This document shows, one piece after another, positions 13,901-23,093 of a stretch of 64,000 nt of DNA (the first letter of the stretch is position 1; the number at the start of each line of letters is the position of its first letter). Where the stretch lies: NCBI RefSeq assembly GCF_905220365.1, contig NC_061136.1:13371702-13435701 (forward strand). The letters run 5' to 3'. Source of the DNA: Vanessa cardui. Its lineage: Eukaryota; Arthropoda; Insecta; Lepidoptera; Nymphalidae. Made by a program: the position numbers and the translations under genes. The notes under the pieces were generated by a model that saw nothing but the letters and a program-made list of their open reading frames with translations, made no database searches and was not told the origin of the DNA.

Positions 13901-16900
13901 TTTGAAAATTCGTTTCAGATGTCAAGAGATTACTTCCGCACGTTTAAAGATGCCGCGTAGTTATTAGGTAAGGTAACTCACTCTGAGTTTATTACCCGGT
14001 ATTAAAAGAAATGTTAGTCTACCTAATTTCAATCTTTTTTTTTTTTTGATCGAAATTATTGTTGCCAACATCATTCAGAATAGATTGTAAATAAAGTAAC
14101 ATTTAAGCTTGTCCAAAAGTTGTTTTACCTCTTTATAATGTTTTCGGTGTGTGTCTTTAAAAAAAAAATATTATTCGGATTCTAATGAAAATACGCGTTC
14201 GTAAAGTCCTTTAAAATCACGTTGACTATTTCATAATAAAAGAAATATTATATCACTTTTATTTTGTACAAATCTACAACGTAAAGTTGCCATATACAAA
14301 TATAAAACATTTCTTATATTAATAACTGTGATAGCATCATAGATATATCATAGATAGGCAGACTGACAAATACTCTTCTTAATGCTGTAAGAAATAATCA
14401 TTCCTTGCGTCATTAATGCATCACCAATTTAGGTAATGCACACCAACTAAAATTTAAATTAAAAGGTAAATCCTTTTTGTCTCTAGTTACACTAGCTCAC
14501 TAATCCTTCAAATTGCAACACATTCAAACTTAGTATTACGGTTTTTGGAGAAGATTTGGTGATAAGTGGGTGGTACCCAAACGGGTATAAATCCTTTAAT
14601 CATTAAACATATTTGCAAGCACGTTTGCATTGACTATGCAGGATATGCTAGTGTTAAGTAGATACCACATTCTCGATTGGAATACAAATTAACTACAGCC
14701 TTTGCTATTGAAGCTGTTTGTGAGCCAATTTCACGACGATTAGCTTCGTCGTTGATGCGGAAAAACAGGCAATAAACAAATAACCTTACAGCCTACTAGT
14801 ATAGTACGACACAACTTAGATGTAACATCGGCAAATCACCCCCGAAATAAGTACGCTATTCCAAATTATCAATATTTATTTCTTATGTGAATATGATCTT
14901 TACACAAACGTAATAACTTGTAATATCATATGGCCTAATATTCGTCGATTTACATGCACTTGCTTTCTTGGGTTGAATTGACGCGAAAATCTATAGCAAA
15001 GAATAGCGTTGAATGGTGCGATTTGCCTATGCTACATCTAAGTTTTGTCGTGCTATACGTATATAATATTAATGACAATCTGGATTTTAATCTTTGCACC
15101 GTCGGTCATGCGTTCGTATAAAATATTTTCATTGACTTTCATGGTCATTTTAAAGACCGTTTCTATTTTGAGGACATGTCAAGTTTTTTTCTTCTTCCCT
15201 AGAGGTCACAAACACGCCTACCTTGTTTAATATTAATATATTTTTACACATTCATTTCTATGATCCATTCATGATATCCTCCAAATAATAATTAAAATTT
15301 TAATTTTGTCTAAAATTAATTACGTATATACCAGTACATCTATTTAGTTTAGTTTGAAAAACTCAGAAATTATTGTGATACCATATTTAATATTAAAGCG
15401 CATCAAAATAAAGAACTAGTTGTTTTTTTTTATATTTTCAAGTGAGTTTGCGAGGCTGCAAACTCTTGGAAAATACGACTTCAGAGATTCTATTCGAAAT
15501 TTCACTATCGTCCTCTGCAGTGAAATTCGAGTTTTATCTTACAGAATAACACTAATGTATTTTATTTCGTTATATTCACTATTAAAAGAATAACATCTTA
15601 CAATTTTATTCTAACTTATCAATATAATATTACATCTTTGTCACGAGCAGTTACAATGGAGGTTAGGCCTTGAGTGAGGTCGAGGCGCCATCTTAGGCAG
15701 GCTAGGCCGTTTTTGGCGGGAAATTGATAATGTTAATGGCGAAATGCTGTTGTGTTTGTTGATTTGGAGAATCTAAATTGTCTGAAACAGTTATAACTTT
15801 GTTTTGTGCTCATATTAATTTCTGATAACTTTCGTGATCAAAATCATCAACAGTTTGTAAATTTCTGATTTTTGGGCTAAAGCCTCCTCTTTCTTTGAAA
15901 AGGAGATTTGGAGCATATTTCCCCACGCGATAACTCTCACAAGATTAATTATATTGTTGAGGAGAACGTTGTCCTCCGATATCCTCGAAACATTTAAGAA
16001 TAATATCCATAGCTTAATTAAAACAGCTTCTGATGTTTAATATTTTTAACTCACTTTCTTTTTACTCTGTAGAGGACGACCAAGAAAACGATAGATGGAT
16101 TGTGTGAAAGACGATATGGTTAGAAAGAATTTTACTTGCGAGATGACGTCGTCAGAGAAGTATGGAAGGAGAAGACATGCTGCGCCGACCCCAAATAAAA
16201 TTGGGAAAAGGGCAGGAGGATGATTTCTTTTTACTCTGTACTGTTTACTTTTTAATCTGTGAGAGTATTTCGTGAAAAGATACGGAAGTGTGTGAAAGCA
16301 GCGCAATCGCAGATATTTTATTTGGACACTAAACGCGCGAGGTCGATCTTGGTACCAACTAATTTCATCATTATCAAGGTAAGACTTACGATATGTCAAA
16401 TCATATGTGACTACTGTATGGCTTGTCTTTTTACAACATGGCAGATAATAGAAAATCTATGTCTCATCACTTAGAACATTTAATTAATTTACCTTTATAT
16501 AAAATGTTATTATCTTATGTATGTATTAGTGTCTAATAGAGATATATGTTATGTATACATATATTACATGTAGTAAGTATAAGTATTAGTGTGTATGTAA
16601 GTTTATGACTGCACTACCTACTCGGATGGATTAAAAATCTCTCTCAGATTGGGCTGTCTGGAAGAGATGGCTAATTAGCCATAATTCCGCGCATTGTATA
16701 ACACTTTTAATCGATATTTATTTTTTATTTTTCGTTTTTATATTGTATTGATTTTGTTTTACTTTCTTTCTTTTTTTCTATCTTTCTATATTTTAGTGCG
16801 GTGTATAATAAAGTATAATGCATTCATTAATTCATTCAACATTAACTGCTGTTAATACAAATGTAAAATAAAAAATAGGTGAAGATTTACATTCGCAAGG

Positions 16901-18220
16901 CGTACTTCTAAAGTCTTACTATTGGGGTCGACTAATGAGATCTGACTGAAAAAGGGGAAGACATAAGCGCTCAAATGACTCGACGTGGGACGCGTGCGGT
17001 TGCAAGGAGCCGCGTATAGTACGACACAACTTAGATGTAGCATTGACATAACTCGTAAAACCGATCACATCCGAATTAAGTACGCTATCCCAAATTATCA
17101 ATATTTATTTCTTATGCGAATATGATCTTTACACGAACGTAATAACTCGTAGTATTCATATGACCTAATATATTCGTTAATTTAACACGTTGATTTGCTT
17201 TCTCGGGCTATAGCGTCGAATGGCGCGATAGGGAGCTATTTCTATTGGTTGTGCAAATCGCCAGTAATTGGTTTTATTGAATTTGGCGATGCTACATCTA
17301 AGTACTGTCGTACTATACTTCAATACTCAATTCTAAATATTAATTCGGGGACGGTTTTCCTTCATTGTAATGCAGTGCTTATGATAGTAGCGTATTAAGA
17401 TATTACCGTCCAAACAATAGTTTACGCGACTTGTATTGTCTAGGGATCTCTGTATGATTTATTATTATTTATTTTTATTTCTTTGTGTGGTGTACATCAC
17501 TACATAGTATAAAACAAAGTCGCTTTCTCTGTCCCTATATTCCTATGTATGCTTAAATCTTTAAAACTACGCAAAAGATTTTGATGTGGTTTTTTTAATA
17601 GATAGAGTGATTTGAGACAAAGGTTTTGGTACATAATACATGGACAATATAGTAAATAAACGCTTAAAATTAGTAGTAGTAGTAGAAGTTTGTAATGTGA
17701 TGCAGTAAATAAACAAATTCTATAGTATGTTTAGTATCAGTATTGCACCCGTGCGAAGCCAGGGCGGTTCACCAGTTAAAGAATATAGTAATAAAATATG
17801 AATCATCTCTTCTACCCGTTGTGTTCATAGTAAAAACTAGGTAGGACGATACTCAACATGTTATTTATTTTCTAATATAATTCCCAAGCAAAACGCTAAA
17901 AAATCATACCCAAGAACCTTATTATGTCCCTGACTGTAGATGTGACCCAGTATTCTTTTTTTTTTCAAAACATTTAAGAAAAACCTATTCAGCCTTAATT
18001 AAAGTTAAAAATTAAAATTAGTTTAACAATTAAAAAGTTATTACGTTAAGCAAGTAGTTATATTATTCACACATATATGTCCACAACATAGTATGTTATA
18101 TTTTACTGTAAAATATATATTACCTGTCATATCTAACGCGTCCTCGTAACTATAGCACTTAACATTGTTCTCAATTCGACCACTCATTTCTATATCTTTA
18201 TCTTTTTTGTCTGCAGCCAT
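1940..18220 (-). CDS. SV2-like MFS transporter 1
   Basis: Eleven exons in transcript order: 18220-18124, 7878-7717, 7325-7163, 6470-6349, 5452-5217, 4860-4709, 3982-3826, 3542-3429, 2912-2746, 2265-2138 and 1992-1940 (TAA at 1942-1940). Total 1551 nt, 516 aa. All junctions are GT-AG and in frame. The start is the first ATG of exon 1, followed by a hydrophilic, Lys/Asp-rich N terminus and the block SYEDALDMTGHG. MFS motif A is GYLSDTRGRK at 96-105; YRPWR is at 201-205, SESPK at 226-230 and PTSYRGM at 453-459. The loop after TM7 has two sequons, N349 and N357, as expected for the glycosylated luminal loop of SV2 proteins. The family is a 12-helix membrane carrier; the substrate is unknown. Intron 1 is 10.2 kb and full of repeats. 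High confidence in family and structure; which organ or membrane it serves is not shown. Confidence 0.9.
3066..3390 (-). repeat. tRNA-derived SINE-A, near full length
   Basis: Minus-strand copy in an intron of transporter 1. The tRNA-like head is at the 3390 side (B box GGATTTGAACTGG complement region near 3326-3340). The 3' tail is a run of GTT units at 3066-3092. Confidence 0.75.
4905..5125 (+). repeat. SINE-A, internally deleted
   Basis: Head with A-box-like TGGCCCAGTG and B box GGGTTCAAACCC, then a jump past part of the body to the conserved 3' half (GGAACAGCGTGGTGGAATATG). It fills most of the 356 bp intron between the transporter 1 exons ending at 4860 and 5217, on the opposite strand to the gene. 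Confidence 0.8.
5485..5735 (+). repeat. SINE-I (GACTCCGTGGTTGGGTAG head)
   Basis: About 250 bp starting with a tRNA-like head and ending in a TATTTATTATTATT tail near 5700-5715. The body contains GTAGAAAAAGTTC-like and GTACCGTC-like blocks. A shorter copy is at 47904-48015. From memory this is a widespread lepidopteran SINE; not verified. Confidence 0.6.
5830..6257. mobile_element. MITE with ~50 bp inverted repeats
   Basis: A 428 bp element beginning CAGGGATATTGGTAACTCGA and ending with its complement, CAGGGTTATTGGTAACTCGA read from the other side. The two ~50 bp arms (5830-5878 and 6208-6257) differ at about two positions. A TA flanks each side (5828-5829 and 6258-6259). The inside is AT-rich and non-coding. 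It sits in the transporter 1 intron between exons ending 5452 and 6349. I could not assign a superfamily. Confidence 0.8.
7588..7685 (-). repeat. SINE-A remnant
   Basis: Minus-strand fusion of the 3' part (CTCCTCTCCCTTTGAGGAGA region) to the tRNA-like head, with the middle missing. It lies in a transporter 1 intron. Confidence 0.6.
8028..8648. mobile_element. Element H with ACCGACTTCAAA ends
   Basis: Starts ACCGACTTCAAA and ends with the complement TTGAAGTCGGTT about 610 bp later. The body has no coding frame. A left-end partner is at 41588-41835, sharing the block ATCGTAAATCGAC and AGGAGGACTCTAAAAA. Family not identified. Confidence 0.55.
8815..8836. repeat. (TA)n microsatellite
   Basis: A run of about eleven TA units. 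Confidence 0.9.
9680..10125 (+). pseudogene. Decayed coding relic
   Basis: Bases 9689-9889 stay open for 66 codons with protein-like composition (FRDYAEATIKLYVDLYEWY, then SVHKVLAHG). After the stop, recognisable coding words continue in other frames: ATNEDILNLL near 9898-9927, and an acidic NESESDSSEY end before TAA near 10100-10125. I recall similar sequence as a repeated arthropod protein family, perhaps transposon-borne, but cannot name it. Stops and shifts make it a dead copy. It is in intron 1 of transporter 1, on the opposite strand. Confidence 0.5.
10995..11222 (+). repeat. SINE-A, 5' truncated
   Basis: Lacks the tRNA-like head; starts at the AGCACCACTATATATGTGC block and ends GGCTGTTACTTTCC. 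Confidence 0.75.
11575..11850 (+). repeat. Repeat F (TACTAGCAACCCG start)
   Basis: Begins TACTAGCAACCCGTCC and CTTCGCACGGGTGCAA, and ends near GTTTTATACTACGTAA. It matches the complement of 17501-17778 along its length, so both may be near full length. No coding frame; class unknown (possibly a SINE or Helitron-like element). Confidence 0.6.
12210..12512 (+). repeat. SINE-A, full length
   Basis: Complete: head with a B box GGGTTCTAACCC, body, and a TTACTTTACTTTACTT tail. One of the longest copies here. Confidence 0.8.
12521..12571 (+). repeat. Repeat F fragment
   Basis: Only the start of the family (TACTAGCGACCTGCATCGGC, then GGGTGCAATGCTGATAC). It stops where a repeat B fragment begins. 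Confidence 0.5.
12571..12649 (+). repeat. Repeat B 3' fragment
   Basis: Diverged 3' end of repeat B (TTTGGCGGTAGAAT, then GCTTGCACAATGCCATAC). Confidence 0.5.
12860..13467 (-). mobile_element. Deleted mariner-like element
   Basis: Inverted ends GGGTTGGCAACTAAGTGATT at 12860 and its complement near 13448-13467, with one or two mismatches over ~28 bp. The minus strand still codes for the N-terminal DNA-binding part of a mariner transposase: KLCAVYGKEALKERQCRNWF, then RSGDFSSENA, a stop, and in the same frame RSGCPVEVDGTHIRAIIDSD with QKLNVSH. The text then jumps to the far end, so the catalytic D residues are gone. It carries a 16 bp perfect hairpin at 13368-13401. It cannot move by itself. 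It is in intron 1 of transporter 1. Confidence 0.8.
14475..14597 (+). repeat. Repeat B fragment, diverged
   Basis: Matches the middle and 3' part of repeat B (CTCTAGTTACACTAGCTCAC, later AAGTGGGTGGTACCC). Confidence 0.5.
14803..15059. mobile_element. MITE-D copy 1
   Basis: Ends TATAGTACGACACAACTTAG and the complement of CTAAGTTTTGTCGTGCTATA. The inside shares blocks with the other four copies (CCAAATTATCAATATTTATT, CTTTACACAAACGTAATAAC). Non-coding. Confidence 0.75.
15868..15932 (-). repeat. SINE-A 3' fragment
   Basis: About 65 bp of the family's 3' region (GGGCTAAAGCCTCCTC, complement orientation). Confidence 0.5.
16069..16225 (+). pseudogene. RTE-like LINE 3' relic, copy 1
   Basis: The plus strand reads as the C terminus of an RTE-type reverse transcriptase polyprotein: RGRPRKRxMDCVKDDMV, then EVWKEKTCCADPK. 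It is followed by GGGAAAAGGGCAGGAGGATG. The same tail is at 58085-58268, where the frame is open to its stop. 5' truncated, as usual for LINE insertions. Confidence 0.6.
16622..16820 (+). repeat. Truncated LINE 3' UTR
   Basis: Resembles the 3' UTR of the LINE at 20026: GGGCTGTCTGGAAGAGATGG corresponds to GGTTGTCTGGTAGAAATCGC there, and both end in GGTGTA(C/T)AATAAAGTATA. The terminal repeat here is ATTCATTCA-like instead of ATT. Confidence 0.55.
17013..17323. mobile_element. MITE-D copy 2
   Basis: About 310 bp, ends TATAGTACGACACAACTTAG and CTAAGTACTGTCGTACTATA. The most complete copy together with 28536-28891. Confidence 0.8.
17501..17778 (-). repeat. Repeat F, minus copy
   Basis: Complement of the 11575 copy, from TACATAGTATAAAACAAAGT to GCACCCGTGCGAAGCCAGGG. 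It contains a short (AGT)n run near 17672-17686. Confidence 0.6.
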
Positions 18221-19302
18221 TTATCAATACAATGTCAACGACCTTGATTGTTTTCAAAATTCGAAACACTTCGATTTAATCGTGCATTCTATTTGAAAAG
18301 ATTTTCTTTTCTTATTATTTTTTTTTTAATAATATTTTCGCGAGAAAGCACAGGTAATTTTTTTTTCGTATTAAATTAGCAATATATTTTTTTAATCATT
18401 TTCGTTTTATTCTTATTATTATATTATCACAACACGCTCAGTCTGTACGGAAACTATAATGTAACTGACTAAATGATTCTGTAGAGATGGGAAGGTCGCA
18501 TTATCTAATAAAAAGACGTTAGTTTTTCTGTTAGGTAGGTAATATTAAATTCGAGTGTTCTTCATTTTTATGCCTGACTGATTGTCGGTGTTGTTTTTAT
18601 CTTTGTATGTAGGTGAATTGCTTAATTACTTTATGTCAATAAACCGTTGATTGTTATGTAAATAGATTATTTATTTCGAAAAGACTACTTAATACAAAAT
18701 TCGTATTATTAATATGACTAGGTTCTTGACTTTATAAATGCAACTAGTGTTGTACCTAATAGTAGATAAGCCTAGTTGCATTATAAACATTTCACTATTC
18801 GGAATTTTGGAGATTTTAAACTATATATGCTGTTCTGTAGCTAAAATAAAAAATGTTTTATAATGAATTGTTATTTTTTAAATAATTCAATTAAAATTAA
18901 TAAATAAAACGCAATTTGTTGCTTAAAAAACTGATTTATTTTAAAATTAATTTAATTTAATAATTAAAAAAATATTTATTTTAAATACGTACAGCTACGG
19001 AAATAAACAACAAACAGCATTACACCATGGCTTAGAGCACATTCCACTTTGCTACTCGACTTCGGATTTAAATTATATTGAACATGGATTTTAAACTTTT
19101 ATTAGGACTTAGGTTAAGTATGGGGTAAAGCGTATTTGTGTACAAACCGTCAATCATTCCAATCAGTTAGACCAGCGGACAGTGACGGTGTCCTTCTTTA
19201 ATAACAATCCCGGCAATTAATTGGCTGACAACAGCAAAATTATCTTCTATTAACTTGACTTGTAATCATTTTTATCTTATACCGAGTATCAATACATATA
19301 TC
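18221..19302. other. Upstream region of transporter 1
   Basis: AT-rich, no coding signal. It would hold the promoter, but I cannot point to a convincing initiator. An imperfect inverted repeat at about 18730-18790 pairs TATAAATGCAACTAG with CTAGTTGCATTATAA. Confidence 0.3.
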
Positions 19303-19602
19303 TGAGCTTAAATGGCCCAGTGGTAAGAACGCGTGCATCTTAACCGATGTCTTGAGGTTCAAGCATCACTATAAATATGTGCTTAATTTTTGTTTATAAT
19401 TCATCTCGTGCTTGGCGGTAAAGGAAAACATCGTGAGGAAATCTGCATGTGTCTAATTTCATCGACATTCTGCCACATGTGCATTCCACCAACCCGCATT
19501 GGAACAGCGTGATGTAATATGTTCCAAACTATCTCCTCAAAAGGAGAGGAGGCCTTAGCACAGCAGTGGGAAATTTGCAGACTGTTACTTTTTTTACTTA
19601 AA
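19303..19602 (+). repeat. SINE-A, nearly full length
   Basis: Head (TGGCCCAGTGGTAAGAACGC) present, but the stretch between the B box and the body is shortened. It ends GACTGTTACTTTTTTTACTT. Confidence 0.8.
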
Positions 19603-19876
19603 TACATATAACAGCATCTAGAAGTAAAGAGACACAATTTTGTTCCAAATTCAAAAATCCAGTTGCTGGAATCATATAAACGCAAAGAAATCTCCCTATA
19701 CTCCAGTTACTGTAAGGGTCACTCAAGGATCAATTATATAATTGACATGCCGCATCTTATAGATTATAAACACGAGATAGTGTTGTTACCTGATGATAGT
19801 TGTATGTAATTAATATTATTACTATGTTTTAAAGCTGGTGGGTTGTGAAACACAGTTTTTGAAAACTCCATATCTA

Positions 19877-19898
19877 TTATTATTATTATTATTTTTTA
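19877..19898. repeat. (ATT)n run before the LINE
   Basis: Seven or so ATT units. The LINE at 20026 ends in the same unit, so this may be the tail of an earlier insertion. Confidence 0.6.
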
Positions 19899-20025
19899 AT
19901 TCTGTTTTCTATTATATTTATTTATTTATTTTTATTTATTAATATTTATACATTATAAGTATTTTCTTATATATTGTTTTTATTTAATTTAATCATATAT
20001 TCATTTATATATTACTGTCTCAGTT

Positions 20026-23004
20026 ATGTCTATATCAAATAGTAGTATACAGAGTGACCAGTTTTTGTCCTTTTCGTCCGATGATGACTCGAGTAGCAAT
20101 GCAAGTTACCACAGTACAAGTTTCGTTCCATTAAATGTAACACTTAATTCGCATTTCTCCACTCTTGGGAAAAATTTTAATGTACTTCATATCAACGCCC
20201 AAAGTATTCCGGCTCATTACCCAGACATGCTTGCATCTTTTGAATCAAGAAACATACATGCAATTTTAATTTCAGAATCTTGGCTTAAGCCTTGTCTGCC
20301 CTCCACGTCTTACTCCTTGCCTGGGTTTCATCTCATCCGCAACGACCGCATTGGCAGGGGAGGTGGTGGAGTCGCGATTTATCTCCGTTCATATATTCCT
20401 TTTAAAATTTTAAGTTCGTCGATTCAGCCCCCTCCCCCTGATGCGGCCGAACATCTGCTTTTAGAAGTCGTGCTATCCCATAGTAAAATCTTGCTTGGTG
20501 TTTTTTATAGCCCTTCTCTCCTTATCAACTATTTCTCTGCATTTGAAAGTTTATTAGAGACTCTAACCCCATTATATAGTCAAACTATAATAATGGGTGA
20601 TTTTAACACCTGTTTACTCAAGAATGACAATCGCTCTAATAAACTCGTGTCTATAATTGAAGCCTGCGATTTACACATTTTACCTCTTTCCGCTACTCAC
20701 AAACTACCGAACTGTATGCCATCCCTTTTAGACCTTATAATAGTTTCCTCACCTGATCTTGTTTGTAAATATGGCCAGTTGCCTGCAGACTCTTTTTCAT
20801 ACCATGATTTAATTTATCTATCGTATAAAATACGCCCTCCTAAGTCCAAACCACGAATACTTCTCCAACGTAATTTTGGTGGAATGGATGTTACCCGTCT
20901 TTGTGATGATGCATGTCAAATTGACTGGAGTGCTGTTACAGCTGCAGAAAATATTGATTCCAAAGTTGACATCTTTAACGCACTATTAACACAGTTATAC
21001 GATATCCATGCACCGATTAAACCGGTAAAAATAAAACACTTACCTGCACCATGGCTAACGGATTCCTTAAAAACGTTAATTGCCAAGAAAAGCTACGCCA
21101 AATCATTATACAAATCTGACAAATCCGAAACTAATGCTCGTAAGTATAAGAAAATAAGAAATCGCTGCAATACATTGTGTAGGGATGCACAACGACGCCA
21201 CATTCATAAATCTGTCGAAAACGGCGACACTGCCCGTACATGGAAGTTCCTTGAAACGATAGGAGTTGGAAAATCCTCGAAAAAGTTATCCTTAAATAAC
21301 ATTGATATAGAAAGCTTAAATGCACATTTCTCATCTTCGGGCAACTCTTTAGATATCGTCCAAAAAGCTACTACTTTAAATTCCATATCATCTTTTCCAA
21401 CTTCTAATTTTCCTCCGTTTACTTTTAATCAATTCACTGAATGTGATGTTAAAAAGAATATACTGTCAATTGCCTCTAATGCCGTCGGTAGTGATTGTAT
21501 TAGTCGTAACATGATCATACCCATCCTTGACATTATCACTCCTATCATTACCCATATCCTTAATTATTCTATTTCCTCAGGCGACTATCCCACATCTTGG
21601 AAAGATGCTCAAATTATTCCTCTCCCAAAAAAATCCAATCCAACAACATACTCTGATTATCGTCCAATTTCTATCCTTCCATTCCTATCAAAAATTTTAG
21701 AAAAATTGGTTTACCAACAATTAAACACATTCCTTAATAAAAACAATCTCCTTGATCCTTTCCAGTCCGGATTTCGCAGTGGTCATAGTACGACTACTGC
21801 ACTAATAAAAATTACCGATGACATTCGTTTGGGTATGGACAGTAAGCAACTTACAGTATTGACCTTACTAGATTTTAGTAACGCCTTTAATAAGGTTGAC
21901 TTCGATATATTACTGGAGCTGCTACGTTCTATTAACATATCTCCATCAGTAATTGATTGGTTCCGCAATTACCTGCATGGACGCCGGCATCGGATTAAGG
22001 TTGATGATACCTTGTCAACTTGGCGTAATGTCTGTGCAGGGGTTCCACAAGGAGGCGTGTTGTCACCATTACTCTTTTCTATCTTCATTAATACTATCAC
22101 TCACAATATATCTTCTCTCTATCACATGTATGCAGACGATGTACAAATCTATACACAGTCAATTCTCGAAGATTTACCGTCTGCCATTGCTCGTATTAAT
22201 GATGACTTATCTAGTATTTTAAACTGGAGCAATTCTTACGGTATAAAAGTCAATCCAAATAAATGCCAGACTATTGTCATTGGCTCGCCAAACTTGGTCT
22301 CGAGAGTTGACTGGGTTAACTTACCAGCCATTACATTTGACGGAGTCAGAATACCCTACAGTCATTGTGTTAAAAATCTGGGAGTGTATTTGGATAGAAC
22401 GCTATCGTGGTCTTGCCAACTGCAAGAGGTTAGTAGAAAAACTTTTGCAGCTATGAGCTCGTTGCGACGACTGCGGTACTTTCTTCCCATTCCTACCAAA
22501 ACTATGTTGGCTCAATCCCTACTTCTCCCCATTCTTGATTATGCTGATGCATGTTATCTCAACCTAACTGAAGACCAACTTAATAAACTTGAGAGACTTC
22601 AAAACATCGCCATACGGTTTATATTTGGTTTACGCAAATATGACCATGTATCAGAATTTCGTCATCAACTCAAGTGGTTACCTATTCGCCTTCGCCGGAA
22701 TTTACATACTCTTTCGCTTCTGTACAGTGTGTTATTTATGCCGAATTTACCTACCTACCTACAAGAAAGATTTCATTATCTGGGGACTTCTAGTAAGTTC
22801 CTAAGATCACAAGATAACTTAACACTAAGAATTCCATCTCACTGTACAAAATTTTATAAAAAATCTTTCACTGTAAAAGCTGTACAATTATGGAATGCAT
22901 TGCCTCTGTGTATTAAACAAGCAAAAAATCTATCAATTTTTAAAAAGCTTGTGAAAGACCATTTCCTGGCATTGTCTTATGGTGACAATACTTTTAATAT
23001 TTGA
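20026..23004 (+). CDS. LINE endonuclease / reverse transcriptase
   Basis: 992 codons without a stop or frameshift. Residues 1-50 are Ser-rich. An AP-endonuclease domain follows: HINAQS near 55-60, ISESW at 82-86, MGDFN at 190-194. The expected SDH motif near the domain end reads SYHDLIYL. The reverse transcriptase domain spans about 520-780: YRPISILP near 545, DFSNAFNKVD near 616-625, GVPQGGVLSPLLF near 672-684, and the catalytic YADD at 702-705. The C-terminal region has the usual LDY and LKWLPI words. It would nick target DNA and copy its own RNA. Subfamily (CR1, Jockey or a relative) is uncertain. The open frame suggests recent insertion. Confidence 0.9.
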   Translation: MSISNSSIQSDQFLSFSSDDDSSSNASYHSTSFVPLNVTLNSHFSTLGKNFNVLHINAQSIPAHYPDMLASFESRNIHAILISESWLKPCLPSTSYSLPGFHLIRNDRIGRGGGGVAIYLRSYIPFKILSSSIQPPPPDAAEHLLLEVVLSHSKILLGVFYSPSLLINYFSAFESLLETLTPLYSQTIIMGDFNTCLLKNDNRSNKLVSIIEACDLHILPLSATHKLPNCMPSLLDLIIVSSPDLVCKYGQLPADSFSYHDLIYLSYKIRPPKSKPRILLQRNFGGMDVTRLCDDACQIDWSAVTAAENIDSKVDIFNALLTQLYDIHAPIKPVKIKHLPAPWLTDSLKTLIAKKSYAKSLYKSDKSETNARKYKKIRNRCNTLCRDAQRRHIHKSVENGDTARTWKFLETIGVGKSSKKLSLNNIDIESLNAHFSSSGNSLDIVQKATTLNSISSFPTSNFPPFTFNQFTECDVKKNILSIASNAVGSDCISRNMIIPILDIITPIITHILNYSISSGDYPTSWKDAQIIPLPKKSNPTTYSDYRPISILPFLSKILEKLVYQQLNTFLNKNNLLDPFQSGFRSGHSTTTALIKITDDIRLGMDSKQLTVLTLLDFSNAFNKVDFDILLELLRSINISPSVIDWFRNYLHGRRHRIKVDDTLSTWRNVCAGVPQGGVLSPLLFSIFINTITHNISSLYHMYADDVQIYTQSILEDLPSAIARINDDLSSILNWSNSYGIKVNPNKCQTIVIGSPNLVSRVDWVNLPAITFDGVRIPYSHCVKNLGVYLDRTLSWSCQLQEVSRKTFAAMSSLRRLRYFLPIPTKTMLAQSLLLPILDYADACYLNLTEDQLNKLERLQNIAIRFIFGLRKYDHVSEFRHQLKWLPIRLRRNLHTLSLLYSVLFMPNLPTYLQERFHYLGTSSKFLRSQDNLTLRIPSHCTKFYKKSFTVKAVQLWNALPLCIKQAKNLSIFKKLVKDHFLALSYGDNTFNI

Positions 23005-23014
23005 TATAGCATTT

Positions 23015-23040
23015 TGAATGTATGTATGTAAGTATCTATG

Positions 23041-23071
<31 letters not shown>

Positions 23072-23093
23072 GTATGTAAGTAAGTATATATTT
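23015..23093. repeat. (TGTA)n microsatellite
   Basis: About 18 tetranucleotide units with a few changes, directly after the LINE stop codon. Confidence 0.85.
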
